64,000 nt of DNA from Defluviimonas sp. SAOS-178_SWC (GCF_039830135.1 NZ_CP156081.1:1-64000); one strand, 5' to 3'; numbered from the stretch's first letter, positions 1 through 10,806 are shown. Numbers and translations are program-made. Notes: a model not told the origin generated them from the letters alone.

Positions 1-1368
1 ATGACAGAAGACTCCTGGGGGCGGGTACGAAATGAACTTCTCAAGACACTTGGCAAGAATAACTTCACAACCTGGATCGAGCCTCTGACGCTTGACCGTC
101 TTCAGGACGGGATCGCGCGGTTCGAGGCACCGACGAGGTTCATGCGCGACTGGGTGTCGCGCAACTTCGCCGAGCAGATTCGCCAACATCTGGCCAAGGC
201 TGGGCATGAGGTTGAGCGGGTCGAATTCCACGTCGCCGCGCCGCGTCCGAACCCGATCGAGAAAGTCGCGGGCCCGCGCACGAAATCCGCCGCTCGGCCT
301 GCGCCGCGCAGGGGCGACGAGGCAGAGCTTCCCGGGGCGCCCCTCGACGCGCGCTTCACCTTTGACACGTTCGTTGTCGGCAAGCCGAACGAGCTTGCCC
401 ACGCCGCCGCGCGCCGCGTCGCCGAAGGCGGGCCGGTCACGTTCAACCCACTCTTCCTCTATGGCGGCGTCGGCCTCGGCAAGACCCACCTCATGCACGC
501 GATTGCGCATGAGCTTCAGACCCGCAGCCCGGATCTTCGGGTGCTTTATCTCTCGGCCGAGCAGTTCATGTACCGGTTCGTGCAGGCGCTCCGCGAGAAG
601 GAGATCATGGGATTCAAGGAGATGTTCCGCTCCGTCGACGTCCTCATGGTCGATGACGTCCAGTTCATCGCCGGCAAGGATTCGACGCAGGAAGAATTCT
701 TCCACACGTTCAACGCGCTCGTCGATCAGAACAAGCAGATCGTGATCTCCGCCGACCGCGCGCCGGGCGAGATCAAGGATCTGGAGGATCGGATCAAGAG
801 CCGCCTGCAATGCGGGCTGGTCGTCGATCTGCATCCGACCGACTACGAACTGCGCCTTGGCATCCTTCAGCAGAAGGCCGAGCACTACCGCGGCCAATAT
901 CCCGGCCTGAAGCTGGCGAATGGCGTTCTGGAATTCCTCGCCCACCGGATCACCACCAACGTCCGCGTCCTCGAAGGCGCGCTGACACGGCTCTTCGCGT
1001 TCGCCTCGCTCGTCGGCCGCGAGATCACGCTCGATCTGGCGCAGGATTGCCTCGCCGACATTCTCCGCGCCTCGGACCGCAAGGTCACGATCGAGGAGAT
1101 CCAGCGCAAGGTGTCGGAGCACTACAACATCCGCCTGTCGGACATGATCGGGCCGAAGCGGGTCCGCACCATCGCCCGGCCACGTCAGGTGGCGATGTAT
1201 CTGGCGAAGTCGATGACCACACGGTCGCTGCCCGAGATCGGTCGCCGTTTCGGTGGCCGCGATCACACGACGATCATGCACGGCATCCGCAAGGTCGAGG
1301 AACTGAAGGCGACCGACAGCCAGTTGGCCGAGGATATCGACCTTCTTCGTCGGCTTCTGGAGGCCTAA
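1..1368 (+). CDS. dnaA: Chromosomal replication initiator DnaA
   Basis: 455-aa initiator ATPase that binds DnaA boxes at the origin and opens the duplex. Visible parts are the N-terminal helicase-loading domain (about 1-75), a short variable linker, the AAA+ core with Walker A GGVGLGKTHL near 155-164 and Walker B with VDDVQF near 216, and the C-terminal DNA-binding domain with the signature GGRDHTTIMHGIRK near 420. Length is typical of alphaproteobacterial DnaA. The window opens on its ATG, so promoter and upstream control cannot be seen. It heads the dnaA-dnaN-recF cluster. Confidence 0.98.
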   Translation: MTEDSWGRVRNELLKTLGKNNFTTWIEPLTLDRLQDGIARFEAPTRFMRDWVSRNFAEQIRQHLAKAGHEVERVEFHVAAPRPNPIEKVAGPRTKSAARPAPRRGDEAELPGAPLDARFTFDTFVVGKPNELAHAAARRVAEGGPVTFNPLFLYGGVGLGKTHLMHAIAHELQTRSPDLRVLYLSAEQFMYRFVQALREKEIMGFKEMFRSVDVLMVDDVQFIAGKDSTQEEFFHTFNALVDQNKQIVISADRAPGEIKDLEDRIKSRLQCGLVVDLHPTDYELRLGILQQKAEHYRGQYPGLKLANGVLEFLAHRITTNVRVLEGALTRLFAFASLVGREITLDLAQDCLADILRASDRKVTIEEIQRKVSEHYNIRLSDMIGPKRVRTIARPRQVAMYLAKSMTTRSLPEIGRRFGGRDHTTIMHGIRKVEELKATDSQLAEDIDLLRRLLEA

Positions 1369-1393
1369 ACCCGCGCGAGCGGCCTTGACCCTC

Positions 1394-1411
1394 TGTCCAA
1401 TCCATTGGACA
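1394..1411. repeat. Perfect 18-bp palindrome in the dnaA-dnaN spacer
   Basis: TGTCCAAT, two bases, then ATTGGACA: a perfect inverted repeat 26 bp after the dnaA stop. It has no T-tract, so a terminator is unlikely. A dimeric regulator site or the foot of an RNA hairpin fits better. Confidence 0.6.
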
Positions 1412-1432
1412 TTCCCGAAAATTCTTGAGCCT

Positions 1433-1459
1433 GAGGGGAAAGTTGCTAACTTTCCCCTC
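1433..1459 (+). repeat. 12-bp perfect hairpin just before dnaN
   Basis: Arms GAGGGGAAAGTT and AACTTTCCCCTC pair perfectly around a GCT loop and end 23 nt before the dnaN ATG. There is no U-run, so I read it as an mRNA processing/stability stem-loop or weak attenuator rather than a classic terminator. Confidence 0.6.
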
Positions 1460-1482
1460 CCGGCGATCTCAAGGGGACGGAT

Positions 1483-2601
1483 ATGAAGATCAGCATCGAG
1501 CGCGCGACGCTTCTTAAGGCGGTGGGTCAGGCCCAGTCGGTCGTGGAGCGGCGCAACACGATCCCGATCCTCGCCAACGTGCTGATCGAGGCGGACGGCA
1601 ACACCGTCAGCTTCCGCGCCACCGACCTCGATATCGAGGTGGTGGACAAAGCCCCCGCCCAGGTCGAGCGTGCCGGCGCCACGACCGTTTCGGCGGTGAT
1701 GCTGCACGAGATCGTGCGCAAACTGCCCGACGGGGCACTGGTCCAGCTGTCGGACGACAGCGCCGCCGGCCGGTTGACCGTGCAGGCCGGGCGGTCGATG
1801 TTTTCGCTCGCGACGCTGCCGAAAGAAGATTTCCCGGTCATGGCGTCGTCGGAATACACCGCGAACTTCTCGGCCCCCGCCCCGGTCCTGCGCCGGCTTT
1901 TCGACAAGTCCAAGTTCGCGATCTCGACGGAGGAGACGCGGTACTACCTGAACGGCGTCTACATGCATGTCGCCCAGTCGGAGGATGGTCCGGTCCTGCG
2001 CTGCGTGGCGACCGACGGCCACCGGCTGGCGCGGATTGACGCGCCGTTGCCGGACGGGGCCTCGAGCATGCCGGGCGTGATCGTTCCCCGCAAGACCGTG
2101 GGCGAGTTGCGCAAACTTCTCGACGATGACGAGATGCAGATCGCGGTCTCGGTTTCGGAGACCAAGGTTCGCTTCGCGACCCCGGCGATCACGCTGACGT
2201 CCAAGGTCATCGACGGCACCTTCCCGGACTACACCCGGGTGATCCCGGTCGGAAACAGCAAGCGGCTCGAGGTCGATGCCTCTGAATTCGCCAAGGCTGT
2301 GGACCGGGTGGCGACGGTGTCGTCAGAGCGGTCGCGGGCGGTGAAGCTGCAGCTTGACGAGGACCGTCTGGTCCTGTCGGTCAACGCCCCGGATGCGGGC
2401 GCGGCCGAGGAAGAACTGGCCGTGGCTTATGGCGACGAGCGGCTGGAGATCGGGTTCAACGCCAAGTACCTCCTGGAGATCGCCAGCCAGGTCGATCGCG
2501 AGAACGCCGTTTTCCTCTTCAATTCCTCGGGCGATCCGACCTTGATGCGCGAGGGTAACGACACCTCCGCCGTCTATGTCGTGATGCCGATGCGGGTCTG
2601 A
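1483..2601 (+). CDS. dnaN: DNA polymerase III sliding clamp, beta subunit
   Basis: 372-aa ring clamp that tethers the replicative polymerase to DNA. The protein opens MKISIERATLLKAVGQAQSV and ends VYVVMPMRV, the usual clamp C-terminus. Length matches the three-domain family. ATG start with the purine-rich stretch AAGGGGACGG upstream. It follows dnaA by 114 bp and is closed by a hairpin terminator at 2607-2637. Confidence 0.98.
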   Translation: MKISIERATLLKAVGQAQSVVERRNTIPILANVLIEADGNTVSFRATDLDIEVVDKAPAQVERAGATTVSAVMLHEIVRKLPDGALVQLSDDSAAGRLTVQAGRSMFSLATLPKEDFPVMASSEYTANFSAPAPVLRRLFDKSKFAISTEETRYYLNGVYMHVAQSEDGPVLRCVATDGHRLARIDAPLPDGASSMPGVIVPRKTVGELRKLLDDDEMQIAVSVSETKVRFATPAITLTSKVIDGTFPDYTRVIPVGNSKRLEVDASEFAKAVDRVATVSSERSRAVKLQLDEDRLVLSVNAPDAGAAEEELAVAYGDERLEIGFNAKYLLEIASQVDRENAVFLFNSSGDPTLMREGNDTSAVYVVMPMRV

Positions 2602-2606
2602 TCCGG

Positions 2607-2637
2607 CTTCGCCGGCGCCTCCGGCGAAGGTATTTTT
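2607..2637 (+). terminator. Rho-independent terminator after dnaN
   Basis: Perfect 9-bp stem CTTCGCCGG/CCGGCGAAG with loop CGCCT, then GTATTTTT. It starts 6 nt after the dnaN stop and precedes recF, so recF may depend on readthrough or its own promoter. Confidence 0.8.
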
Positions 2638-2662
2638 CGGCAAGATGAAGGGCTAACGGGTC

Positions 2663-3775
2663 TTGCCAGCGCTTGCCGTCACATCGCTTCTCTTGTCGCA
2701 TTTCCGTTCTCACCGGCGGACGGAAATGGCGTTCGACGGACGGCCCGTAGCGATCTTCGGCCCGAATGGGGCGGGCAAGACCAACATTCTCGAAGCCGTT
2801 TCGCTGTTTTCGCCCGGGCGCGGGTTACGACGCGCAGGCCCCGACGAGATCGGGCGCCAGCCTGAGGCACTTGGCTGGAAACTGAAGGCCGGGATCCTCA
2901 GTCTGCACCAAATGCATGAGGTGGAGACCTTTGCCGAGCCGGGCGCGCCGCGCAGCGTGACCATCGACGGGAAACCGGCGCCGCAGGCGGCCCTGGGACG
3001 CATCGCGCGGATGCTCTGGCTGGTGCCGGCGATGGACCGGCTCTGGATCGAGGCGGCCGAAGGGCGGCGGCGGTTTCTCGACCGGATGACGCTGAGCTTC
3101 GAGCCCGGCCATGCCGAGGCGGTCCTGACCTACGAGAAGGCGATGCGGGAGCGTAACCGGCTGTTGCGCGACGAGGTTCGCGATCCGGGCTGGTATGGCG
3201 CGCTGGAGGCGCAGATGGCCGGGGCCGGTGCGGTGATTCAGGCCAACCGGATGGCGGCGGTCGCACGGGTCGTGGCGGCGCAGGCCGGGGCCGAGACGGC
3301 GTTCCCGGTAGCGGATCTGACGATCCTCGGGCCGGAGGGAGAGATGGCGCCGGAGGGCGCGGAGGCGCTGGCATCGGCCTTCGCGGCGGGCCGGGGTCGC
3401 GACATGGCGGCAGGGCGGACGCTGGCGGGGCCGCACCGCGCCGATCTGGGCGCGGCCTATGCGGCGAAGGGGGTTCCGGCCGCGCAGGCCTCGACGGGCG
3501 AGCAGAAGGCGCTGCTGATCTCGCTCATTCTCGCCAACGGCCGGGCGCTGGCCGAGGATTTCGGCGCGCCGCCAATCCTCCTCCTCGACGAGGTTGCCGC
3601 CCATCTTGACGCCGGCCGGCGCGCGGCGCTTTATGACGAGATCTGCGCGCTCGGGGCGCAGGCCTTCATGACCGGGACCGGCGCGGAGTTGTTCGACACG
3701 CTCGGCTCCCGGACCCAGGCCTTCGAAGTAACTGAAAAGGAAGGACTTTCCGTCGTGAGCGAAAGGACCGGATGA
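2663..3775 (+). CDS. recF: DNA replication and repair protein RecF
   Basis: 370-aa SMC-like ATPase that helps load RecA at gaps and stalled forks. Walker A GPNGAGKTN is near residue 33, the ABC-type signature region STGEQKALL near 275 and Walker B ILLLDEVAAHLD near 305. The only start giving a full N-terminus is TTG at 2663 (MPALAVTSLLLSHFRSH). Its stop overlaps the next ATG (ATGA), so the VOC gene is probably translationally coupled. Confidence 0.94.
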   Translation: MPALAVTSLLLSHFRSHRRTEMAFDGRPVAIFGPNGAGKTNILEAVSLFSPGRGLRRAGPDEIGRQPEALGWKLKAGILSLHQMHEVETFAEPGAPRSVTIDGKPAPQAALGRIARMLWLVPAMDRLWIEAAEGRRRFLDRMTLSFEPGHAEAVLTYEKAMRERNRLLRDEVRDPGWYGALEAQMAGAGAVIQANRMAAVARVVAAQAGAETAFPVADLTILGPEGEMAPEGAEALASAFAAGRGRDMAAGRTLAGPHRADLGAAYAAKGVPAAQASTGEQKALLISLILANGRALAEDFGAPPILLLDEVAAHLDAGRRAALYDEICALGAQAFMTGTGAELFDTLGSRTQAFEVTEKEGLSVVSERTG

Positions 3776-4209
3776 TGACTCCGCAACGCGTGACCCTGAT
3801 CACCCTTGGCGTGGCGGATATCGGTCGGGCGCGGGCCTTTTACGAAGCCCTTGGCTGGGTGCCGACACAGACGATGGAGGAGGTCGTCTTCTATCAGATG
3901 AATGGCGCCGTGCTGGGGCTTTTCGGCAAAGATGCGCTGGCTGCGGACCAGGGTCGGGCGGGGGCCGTTCTTGGAACCGGGGCGATGACGCTTGCGCAGA
4001 ATTTCACCACGGAGGCGGAGGTCGACGCGGCGTGGGAGGTGGCGGTCGCGGCCGGCGCCGAGCCGCTGAAGAAGCCGGAGAAGGTCTTCTGGGGCGGTTA
4101 TTCGGGATATTACGCCGATCCGGACGGGCATGTCTGGGAGGTCGCGATGAACCCGTTCTGGCCGCTCGGGCAGGACGGGAGCCTGACCTTGCCAGTAGCG
4201 GACGCGTAG
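3772..4209 (+). CDS. VOC-superfamily (glyoxalase/bleomycin-resistance-like) protein
   Basis: 145-aa protein of the vicinal oxygen chelate fold. It starts TLITLGVADIGRARAFYEALGW and contains the second-half pattern GGYSGYYADPDGHVWEVAMNPFW. A metal-dependent enzyme or binding role is likely, but the substrate cannot be told. It overlaps recF by 4 nt (ATGA) and is probably its operon partner. Confidence 0.85.
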   Translation: MMTPQRVTLITLGVADIGRARAFYEALGWVPTQTMEEVVFYQMNGAVLGLFGKDALAADQGRAGAVLGTGAMTLAQNFTTEAEVDAAWEVAVAAGAEPLKKPEKVFWGGYSGYYADPDGHVWEVAMNPFWPLGQDGSLTLPVADA

Positions 4210-4264
4210 GGACGGCGTCGGACATGCGTATGTTTTGCGTAGCTACAGATGTAGATACACGGCC

Positions 4265-4891
4265 GTGACCGTCACCCCGCTTTCATTGGCGCTTTATGCC
4301 GGTGCGCTCGGACTGCTGTGGCTGACGCCCGGCCCGGTCTGGGTCGCGCTCACGGCGCGTGCGCTTTCCGGCGGGTTCGCGAGCGCCTGGCCGCTGGCGC
4401 TCGGGGTGACGCTGGGCGATCTGATCTGGCCGCTGGTCGCGATTTTCGGGCTGAGCTGGATCGTCGACCAGTGGGGCGCGTTCATGACCGTGATGCGCTA
4501 TATGGCCGCGGCGATCTTCATCCTGATGGGGTGGCTGCTGATCCGCCATGCCGGGCAGCCGGTCGCGACCGACGGACGGCTGACGCGGCCAGGCCGCTGG
4601 GCGGGCCTTTCGGCCGGGATCGCGGCGATCCTCGGCAATCCGAAGGCGATCCTGTTCTACATGGGGGTTCTGCCGGGCTTCTTCGACCTCAGGCAGGTGA
4701 CCGCGCCCGATATCGCGTTGATCGCCGCCGCCTCGATGACGGTGCCGCTGGTCGGCAACCTTTTCCTTGCCGCTCTGGTGGCCCAGGCGCGCGGGCTGCT
4801 GAAATCGCCACGGGCGCTCTGGCGCATCAATGTCGGGGCCGGGGGGCTGCTGATCGCTGTCGGGGCCCTGATCGCGATGGTCGAGATCTGA
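4265..4891 (+). CDS. LysE/RhtB-family amino-acid exporter
   Basis: 208-aa inner-membrane protein with about six hydrophobic helices. It opens LALYAGALGLLWLTPGPVWVA, the N-terminal TPGP hallmark of LysE/RhtB carriers, and has the mid-protein GNPKAILFYMGVLPGF motif. This family exports amino acids or related small metabolites; the substrate is unknown. I chose the GTG at 4265 because an in-frame ATG at 4235 would add ten polar residues (RSYRCRYTAV) before the conserved start. Confidence in the start is moderate. Confidence 0.85.
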   Translation: MTVTPLSLALYAGALGLLWLTPGPVWVALTARALSGGFASAWPLALGVTLGDLIWPLVAIFGLSWIVDQWGAFMTVMRYMAAAIFILMGWLLIRHAGQPVATDGRLTRPGRWAGLSAGIAAILGNPKAILFYMGVLPGFFDLRQVTAPDIALIAAASMTVPLVGNLFLAALVAQARGLLKSPRALWRINVGAGGLLIAVGALIAMVEI

Positions 4892-4961
4892 GGCCGCCGC
4901 GACGGCGGCGACCGGCCGCGGCGCGGACCATCCACCAGCCACCAAATCTTGTGTCTTCGGC

Positions 4962-4990
4962 GTGACAATCCCCGCCCGAGGGACTATAAA
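4962..4990 (+). promoter_or_regulatory. Sigma-70-type promoter of gyrB
   Basis: GTGACA, 17 bp, then TATAAA: a near-consensus -35/-10 pair that would start transcription about 20 nt before the gyrB ATG at 5019. Confidence 0.7.
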
Positions 4991-5000
4991 ATGCGCGTAA

Positions 5001-7457
<2,457 letters not shown>

Positions 7458-7470
7458 GGTGATGTAGGAT

Positions 7471-7509
7471 CGCGCAAAACCTTGCGTTCTACCCAAAGGT
7501 TTGCGCGAA
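7471..7509 (+). repeat. Inverted repeat after gyrB
   Basis: TCGCGCAAAACCTT and AAAGGTTTGCGCGA form a roughly 13-bp stem with one bulge, 14 nt after the gyrB stop. More GCGCAA-type words follow to about 7532. There is no T-run, so it may be a factor-independent end point or a junction remnant. Confidence 0.45.
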
Positions 7510-7625
7510 TTGCGCGTAGTGTTGCGCGAGTTCTGAATCCGGGGGCGGAAAAACAGGCCGGAAATTCCGTGCATTTGGATGGGCCGGCTCGCCTCTTTTT
7601 CCGGAGTATGGATTACCGAGAAGTA

Positions 7626-8807
7626 TCATCGGCGATCCTTACGGCGCAGTGAGACCTCGGTTGAGGTCAAGTATAGACAGCCGCTTGCCAAGACGTACGC
7701 ACAGCGCAAAAAAAGTAGTTCAGACCGCACGAAGATGACGAGGCGTCCGTCACCTGATCTCCAAGACCCGGACTTCCTTGATGTGCGACCGACCTGGTAC
7801 TCGACCTCGTTGCCGATTTGGGCGTCCAGCAAGGCCTGACCGAGCGGCGTATGTATCCCGACCTCGCCCTCGTCAGGTGAATTCCCGCCCTCGACCAACA
7901 TGAAGGCGAGCCTCTTGGTGTCGGTAACATTCTCGACCTTGACCTTCGAGCCCAGCGATACCGTCGGCTCGGCCGCGATGCGGTTCGCTGCGGTGAAGAG
8001 ATCGCTGCCGGCCGGCGGTTCGAAAGGCAGGCTCGCCTGCTCCGGTTTTGGTCGGGCCGGCGGCGCGGCTGGGTGAGTCGACTGCGCCGACGATGTCTCG
8101 ATCTCGGCCGCGGTGTCTTCCGCGAGATGGGTCAGGAGCGCCATTGCGTCGAGGCGCTCCGAATATTTCACGCCCTTCGCCTTGGCATAGCCAAGGGCGG
8201 CTTCGATCGCCTCCTTGAGGGTCTCGATCTCCTTCCTCGGGTTACGAAACCAGTCGGTCGACCATATCCGGTGCAGGCGCCAGCCAAGTCCTTCGAACAC
8301 CTCCTGACGGAGCCGGTCGCGGTCGCGGCTCGACTTCGAGCTGTGGTAGACATCGACGCCGATATTCATGCTGTTGGCCGATCCCCGCCAATTGCCGTGC
8401 ACGTGGCCAAACAAGTGTAGAGCCCCCTTCCGAGCGTGGTTCCAGGTCATCATCGGATAGTGGCAGAGCGTGACGGGAGTCTCGCTTGCCGGATCCTCCA
8501 CCTCCGCCAGGAGTGGCACAATGTCCCCCGGCAGTGACCGCGTGAGCGGGCCATCATGACTGCCGATGACAAGATGCCGTCCCCCGGGCAACTGACCGAA
8601 CAATTTGAGAAGCCAATCGCCGTCCTTCGCTTTCGGCCCAAAGGCGAAGTCTCCCACGATCCAGAGATCGTCGGTCGGTCCAACCTTGTCCCATTGCCGT
8701 TCGAGCAACGCGGCTTCCATGTGGTTCGCGTCCCGGAAGGGACGGCCTGTGTTGCGGATGAAGCTATCGTGACCGAAATGCGGATCGGCGACATACCAGT
8801 GCGTCAT
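7626..8807 (-). pseudogene. Chimeric metallophosphoesterase / helicase-tail pseudogene
   Basis: 393-codon frame made of two unrelated parts. Residues 1-153 are a small calcineurin-like phosphoesterase (DPHFGH, GDFAFG, LCHYPMMTWNH, GHVHGNW), but the usual GNHD motif reads GSHD at 82-85. From residue 154 the text becomes YHSSKSSRDRDRLRQ...GWRLHRIWSTDWFRNP. This is the tail of the restriction-endonuclease-like domain of very large DUF4011/DUF3320-type helicases, followed by a GreA/GreB-like C-terminal domain (281-340). Near nt 7783 one base appears to be lost: the shifted frame reads IKEVRVLEIR and stops at 7750-7752, as expected for a natural end, while the open frame runs on about 50 residues. 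I infer a deletion that fused two genes, followed by a frameshift. The ATP-dependent helicase body is absent. Confidence 0.75.
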
Positions 8808-8908
8808 TCACTGTCTCCGGAAGGGTTCAAATACGCGCGGTTGTGGTCCGGGTCGAAGGAGATTCATGTCAAGAAGACGGGGCATGTCGGGGATTGGCCG
8901 CCGGTCTG

Positions 8909-9079
8909 TCAGGCCGTTCCGCCTTCGGCATGGTTCCGGATTGTCTGAAAGCGTTTCCGTGCGCCGGACAGGATCGGATCGAGCACCTTCCCCGGGAAAC
9001 GTGCGGGCAGGTCGTTGGCAACGCGGTCGAATACGTTCTCCTCGATGTCCAGGATCCGTTTGAACGCCTGAGCCGGGAG
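8909..9079 (-). pseudogene. Detached C-terminal 56 codons of hipA
   Basis: In the same frame as hipA and directly after its TAG (9080-9082), 56 codons read LPAQAFKRILDIEENVF...TIRNHAEGGTA and end in TGA at 8909. The sequence fits the C-terminal helical part of HipA kinases, including the LPARFPGKV stretch. With the amber codon read as an amino acid the total is 440 residues, the length of E. coli HipA. Confidence 0.75.
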
Positions 9080-10231
9080 CTATTCGCCACCAGCCCGCGC
9101 GCCGACCTCGAAGAAGTGCCGGGGGTGGATCTGATCGATCCGGTAGTATCGGCTCTTTCCCGAGACGGCCATCGCGAGCTGCATCTGCTGGTGTCGGATC
9201 TGGCCTGTGGAGAATGCCGGCTCGGCGCTCATGATGTCGTAGAGCGGCGTCATCCTGAAGCCGCCGGTATCGAGGAAGATCGAGAAGTTCTTGGCATGTC
9301 CGTCGGTCGCGCCGATCATCCAGAAGAAAATCTGAGCTGCGAAGAACGTTGCCCTGTCCGGCATAGGCGTTACCGACCCCTGAAGGAGGTCAAGTGAGGC
9401 TGCTATGCCTGGCCCTCCGTCCTGCTCGTTTTTGAGATGGGACGGCACCCCCAGGGCCTGGCAGAAATCCTCCTGGGGGCGTCTCAGCATGCGGCCGTCG
9501 CGGGCAAGGGTCCGGTCGAAGCGTTCGATGACAAGGGCATCGGTTTCGCCAAAGCGCTCGATCCAGGCATGATTGACGTCGAAGCCGAAAGCGGCTGCGA
9601 GCCTCAGGCAGAGGAACTCGTTTTCGAGGCTCGTCGTCATGTCGATGCTGTGCTGGACGGTCCCCATCCGCTTCTTGAGGATATGGGTGGTGGGCGTCAG
9701 GCCATGCGGGATGTGCCAGGCGTCATCGCGCCGCAGGAGTGCGGTCTTTTCCTGGGCACCAGCAATGGAGATGCGGAACGCCTGGTCGGGGTCGAGACCG
9801 AGGGGATGTGCCTCGAGATCATTGAGCAACGCCTCGATGGCGCCGTCGTCTATGGGGGCACTGTCGAGCCGGAATGGATCACGCGGATCTTCGCCATCCG
9901 GAACGAATTGCATGGCGCCCACACAATCTCGTCCGATGGCGGCCAGGAGCGAATGTGGGTCTGTCCCGTCGGCCGCCATCCTGGCGGCAACGGTTTTTCG
10001 GAGCTTGTCGTTGTCCGGCAGGAGATTGTCGAAGACCGCGACGACATGGCTTCCATACTGCCGTTCCGGTCTCAGCGGCAAGGAAAGGGAGACTGGGAAT
10101 GCGTGATCCCAACTCAACCAATCATCATGATAGGTGAAGGCGATCGCCTCGTCGGGTTCGCGCAGCAGCGTGCCGACGCGGCGTCCGTTCAGGTAGATGG
10201 CCAAGGCGACACTCTTTGAACGCCGGCCCAT
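9080..10231 (-). CDS. hipA: HipA-family Ser/Thr kinase toxin, truncated by an in-frame amber codon
   Basis: 383-aa protein of the HipA kinase family, toxins that phosphorylate aminoacyl-tRNA synthetases and induce dormancy. Seen: N-terminal HipA subdomain (GRRVGTLLREPDEAIAFTY), the loop SIAGAQEKTALL at 155-166 with a Ser placed like the autophosphorylated one, the catalytic ATDGHAKNF with Asp310, and metal-binding YDIMS with Asp332. These two positions are almost the same as in E. coli HipA. The frame stops at TAG where homologues continue for about 57 residues, and that missing tail is still present in frame downstream. The start overlaps the hipB stop (TGATG). All catalytic motifs survive, but loss of the C-terminal helices probably destabilises the fold, so activity is uncertain. 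Confidence 0.85.
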   Translation of the reverse strand: MGRRSKSVALAIYLNGRRVGTLLREPDEAIAFTYHDDWLSWDHAFPVSLSLPLRPERQYGSHVVAVFDNLLPDNDKLRKTVAARMAADGTDPHSLLAAIGRDCVGAMQFVPDGEDPRDPFRLDSAPIDDGAIEALLNDLEAHPLGLDPDQAFRISIAGAQEKTALLRRDDAWHIPHGLTPTTHILKKRMGTVQHSIDMTTSLENEFLCLRLAAAFGFDVNHAWIERFGETDALVIERFDRTLARDGRMLRRPQEDFCQALGVPSHLKNEQDGGPGIAASLDLLQGSVTPMPDRATFFAAQIFFWMIGATDGHAKNFSIFLDTGGFRMTPLYDIMSAEPAFSTGQIRHQQMQLAMAVSGKSRYYRIDQIHPRHFFEVGARAGGE

Positions 10232-10515
10232 CAGAAGATGTCCTCGATCCCGGGAGGGTTGCCGTGCAGGCTTTGGCCGCGCGGCAGGATGATGCAGTCG
10301 AGATCAAGGGCTGCAAGGAGTGCGAAGAGGGTCGGGGCGGTGGGGTTCGTCGCTCCCGTCTCGATCGAGGAAATATGATGGGCCCGGAGACCCGACCGGC
10401 GCGCCAGATCGGCCTGGGTGAGCTTTTTGGCCTTGCGGGCGTTGCGCAGGGCGTGACCAAGCTCCTTGACGGAGCGCACCGCGGCCGGGCGGATCGAGGG
10501 ATGGCTTGGGGTCAT
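10231..10515 (-). CDS. hipB: HipB-type antitoxin, XRE-family DNA-binding protein
   Basis: 94-aa helix-turn-helix protein (LGHALRNARKAKKLTQADLARRSGLRAHHISSIETGATNPTAPTLFALLAALDLD) with a short C-terminal tail. It is expected to neutralise HipA and repress the hipBA promoter. It lies upstream of hipA with a one-base TGATG overlap, the standard arrangement. Its ATG is 2 nt from the first of four regularly spaced operator-like palindromes (10518-10616), which supports autoregulation. Confidence 0.92.
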   Translation of the reverse strand: MTPSHPSIRPAAVRSVKELGHALRNARKAKKLTQADLARRSGLRAHHISSIETGATNPTAPTLFALLAALDLDCIILPRGQSLHGNPPGIEDIF

Positions 10516-10517
10516 TT

Positions 10518-10616
10518 CTTACATTTTTCTGTACCTGCCCTGGATATACGGCGTAGTGTATAAATATCTTATGTACAGTAGCCTGTATAAAAATTGAAAA
10601 TACACAGTAATGTATA
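10518..10616 (-). promoter_or_regulatory. Four-site HipB operator array, 27-bp period
   Basis: Four copies of TAC-N8-GTA start their 18-bp frames at 10518, 10545, 10572 and 10599, exactly 27 bp apart. Half sites: CTTAC/GTACC, TATAC/GTATA, TGTAC/GTATA, AATAC/GTATA. The classical E. coli HipB operator is TATCC-N8-GGATA with several copies, so the layout matches known HipB control while the half site differs. The hipBA promoter must lie within it. Confidence 0.8.
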
Positions 10617-10692
10617 AAGTGGGCGGATCAGGTGACACCGGTAAGAGTCGGCGGACCGCCGTCAGCCATAGGGTTGCCCGTGCCGACCAAGA

Positions 10693-10721
10693 TTGACGAC
10701 CGTCCGGCGCCGGGCTACACG
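10693..10721 (+). promoter_or_regulatory. Promoter for the Trp leader
   Basis: TTGACG, 17 bp, then TACACG. Transcription would begin about 7-8 nt after the -10 element, on or next to the leader ATG at 10729, which implies a leaderless transcript. Confidence 0.5.
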
Positions 10722-10728
10722 TCACCAC

Positions 10729-10776
10729 ATGAACAACCCGATGATCATCGCTCAGCGCTGGTGGCTGGCCTGCTAA
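10729..10776 (+). CDS. Trp leader peptide controlling trpS
   Basis: 15-codon frame MNNPMIIAQRWWLAC with tandem Trp codons, ending 30 nt before an intrinsic terminator and 105 nt before a trpS start. No Shine-Dalgarno precedes it, which fits a leaderless start as described for the trp leader of Sinorhizobium meliloti. Stalling at the UGG UGG pair when charged tRNA-Trp is low would let GGUGGCUGGCC pair with the 5' arm of the terminator. Inferred: ribosome-mediated attenuation of the downstream synthetase gene. Confidence 0.7.
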   Translation: MNNPMIIAQRWWLAC

Positions 10777-10806
10777 CTCAGGCGATCGGAGTTTTCATTC
10801 ATCCCG

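Noticed and set aside
1369..1482. Replication origin with DnaA boxes next to dnaA
   Set aside because: No TTATNCACA-type boxes or AT-rich unwinding region were seen in the dnaA-dnaN spacer; the region upstream of dnaA is outside the window.
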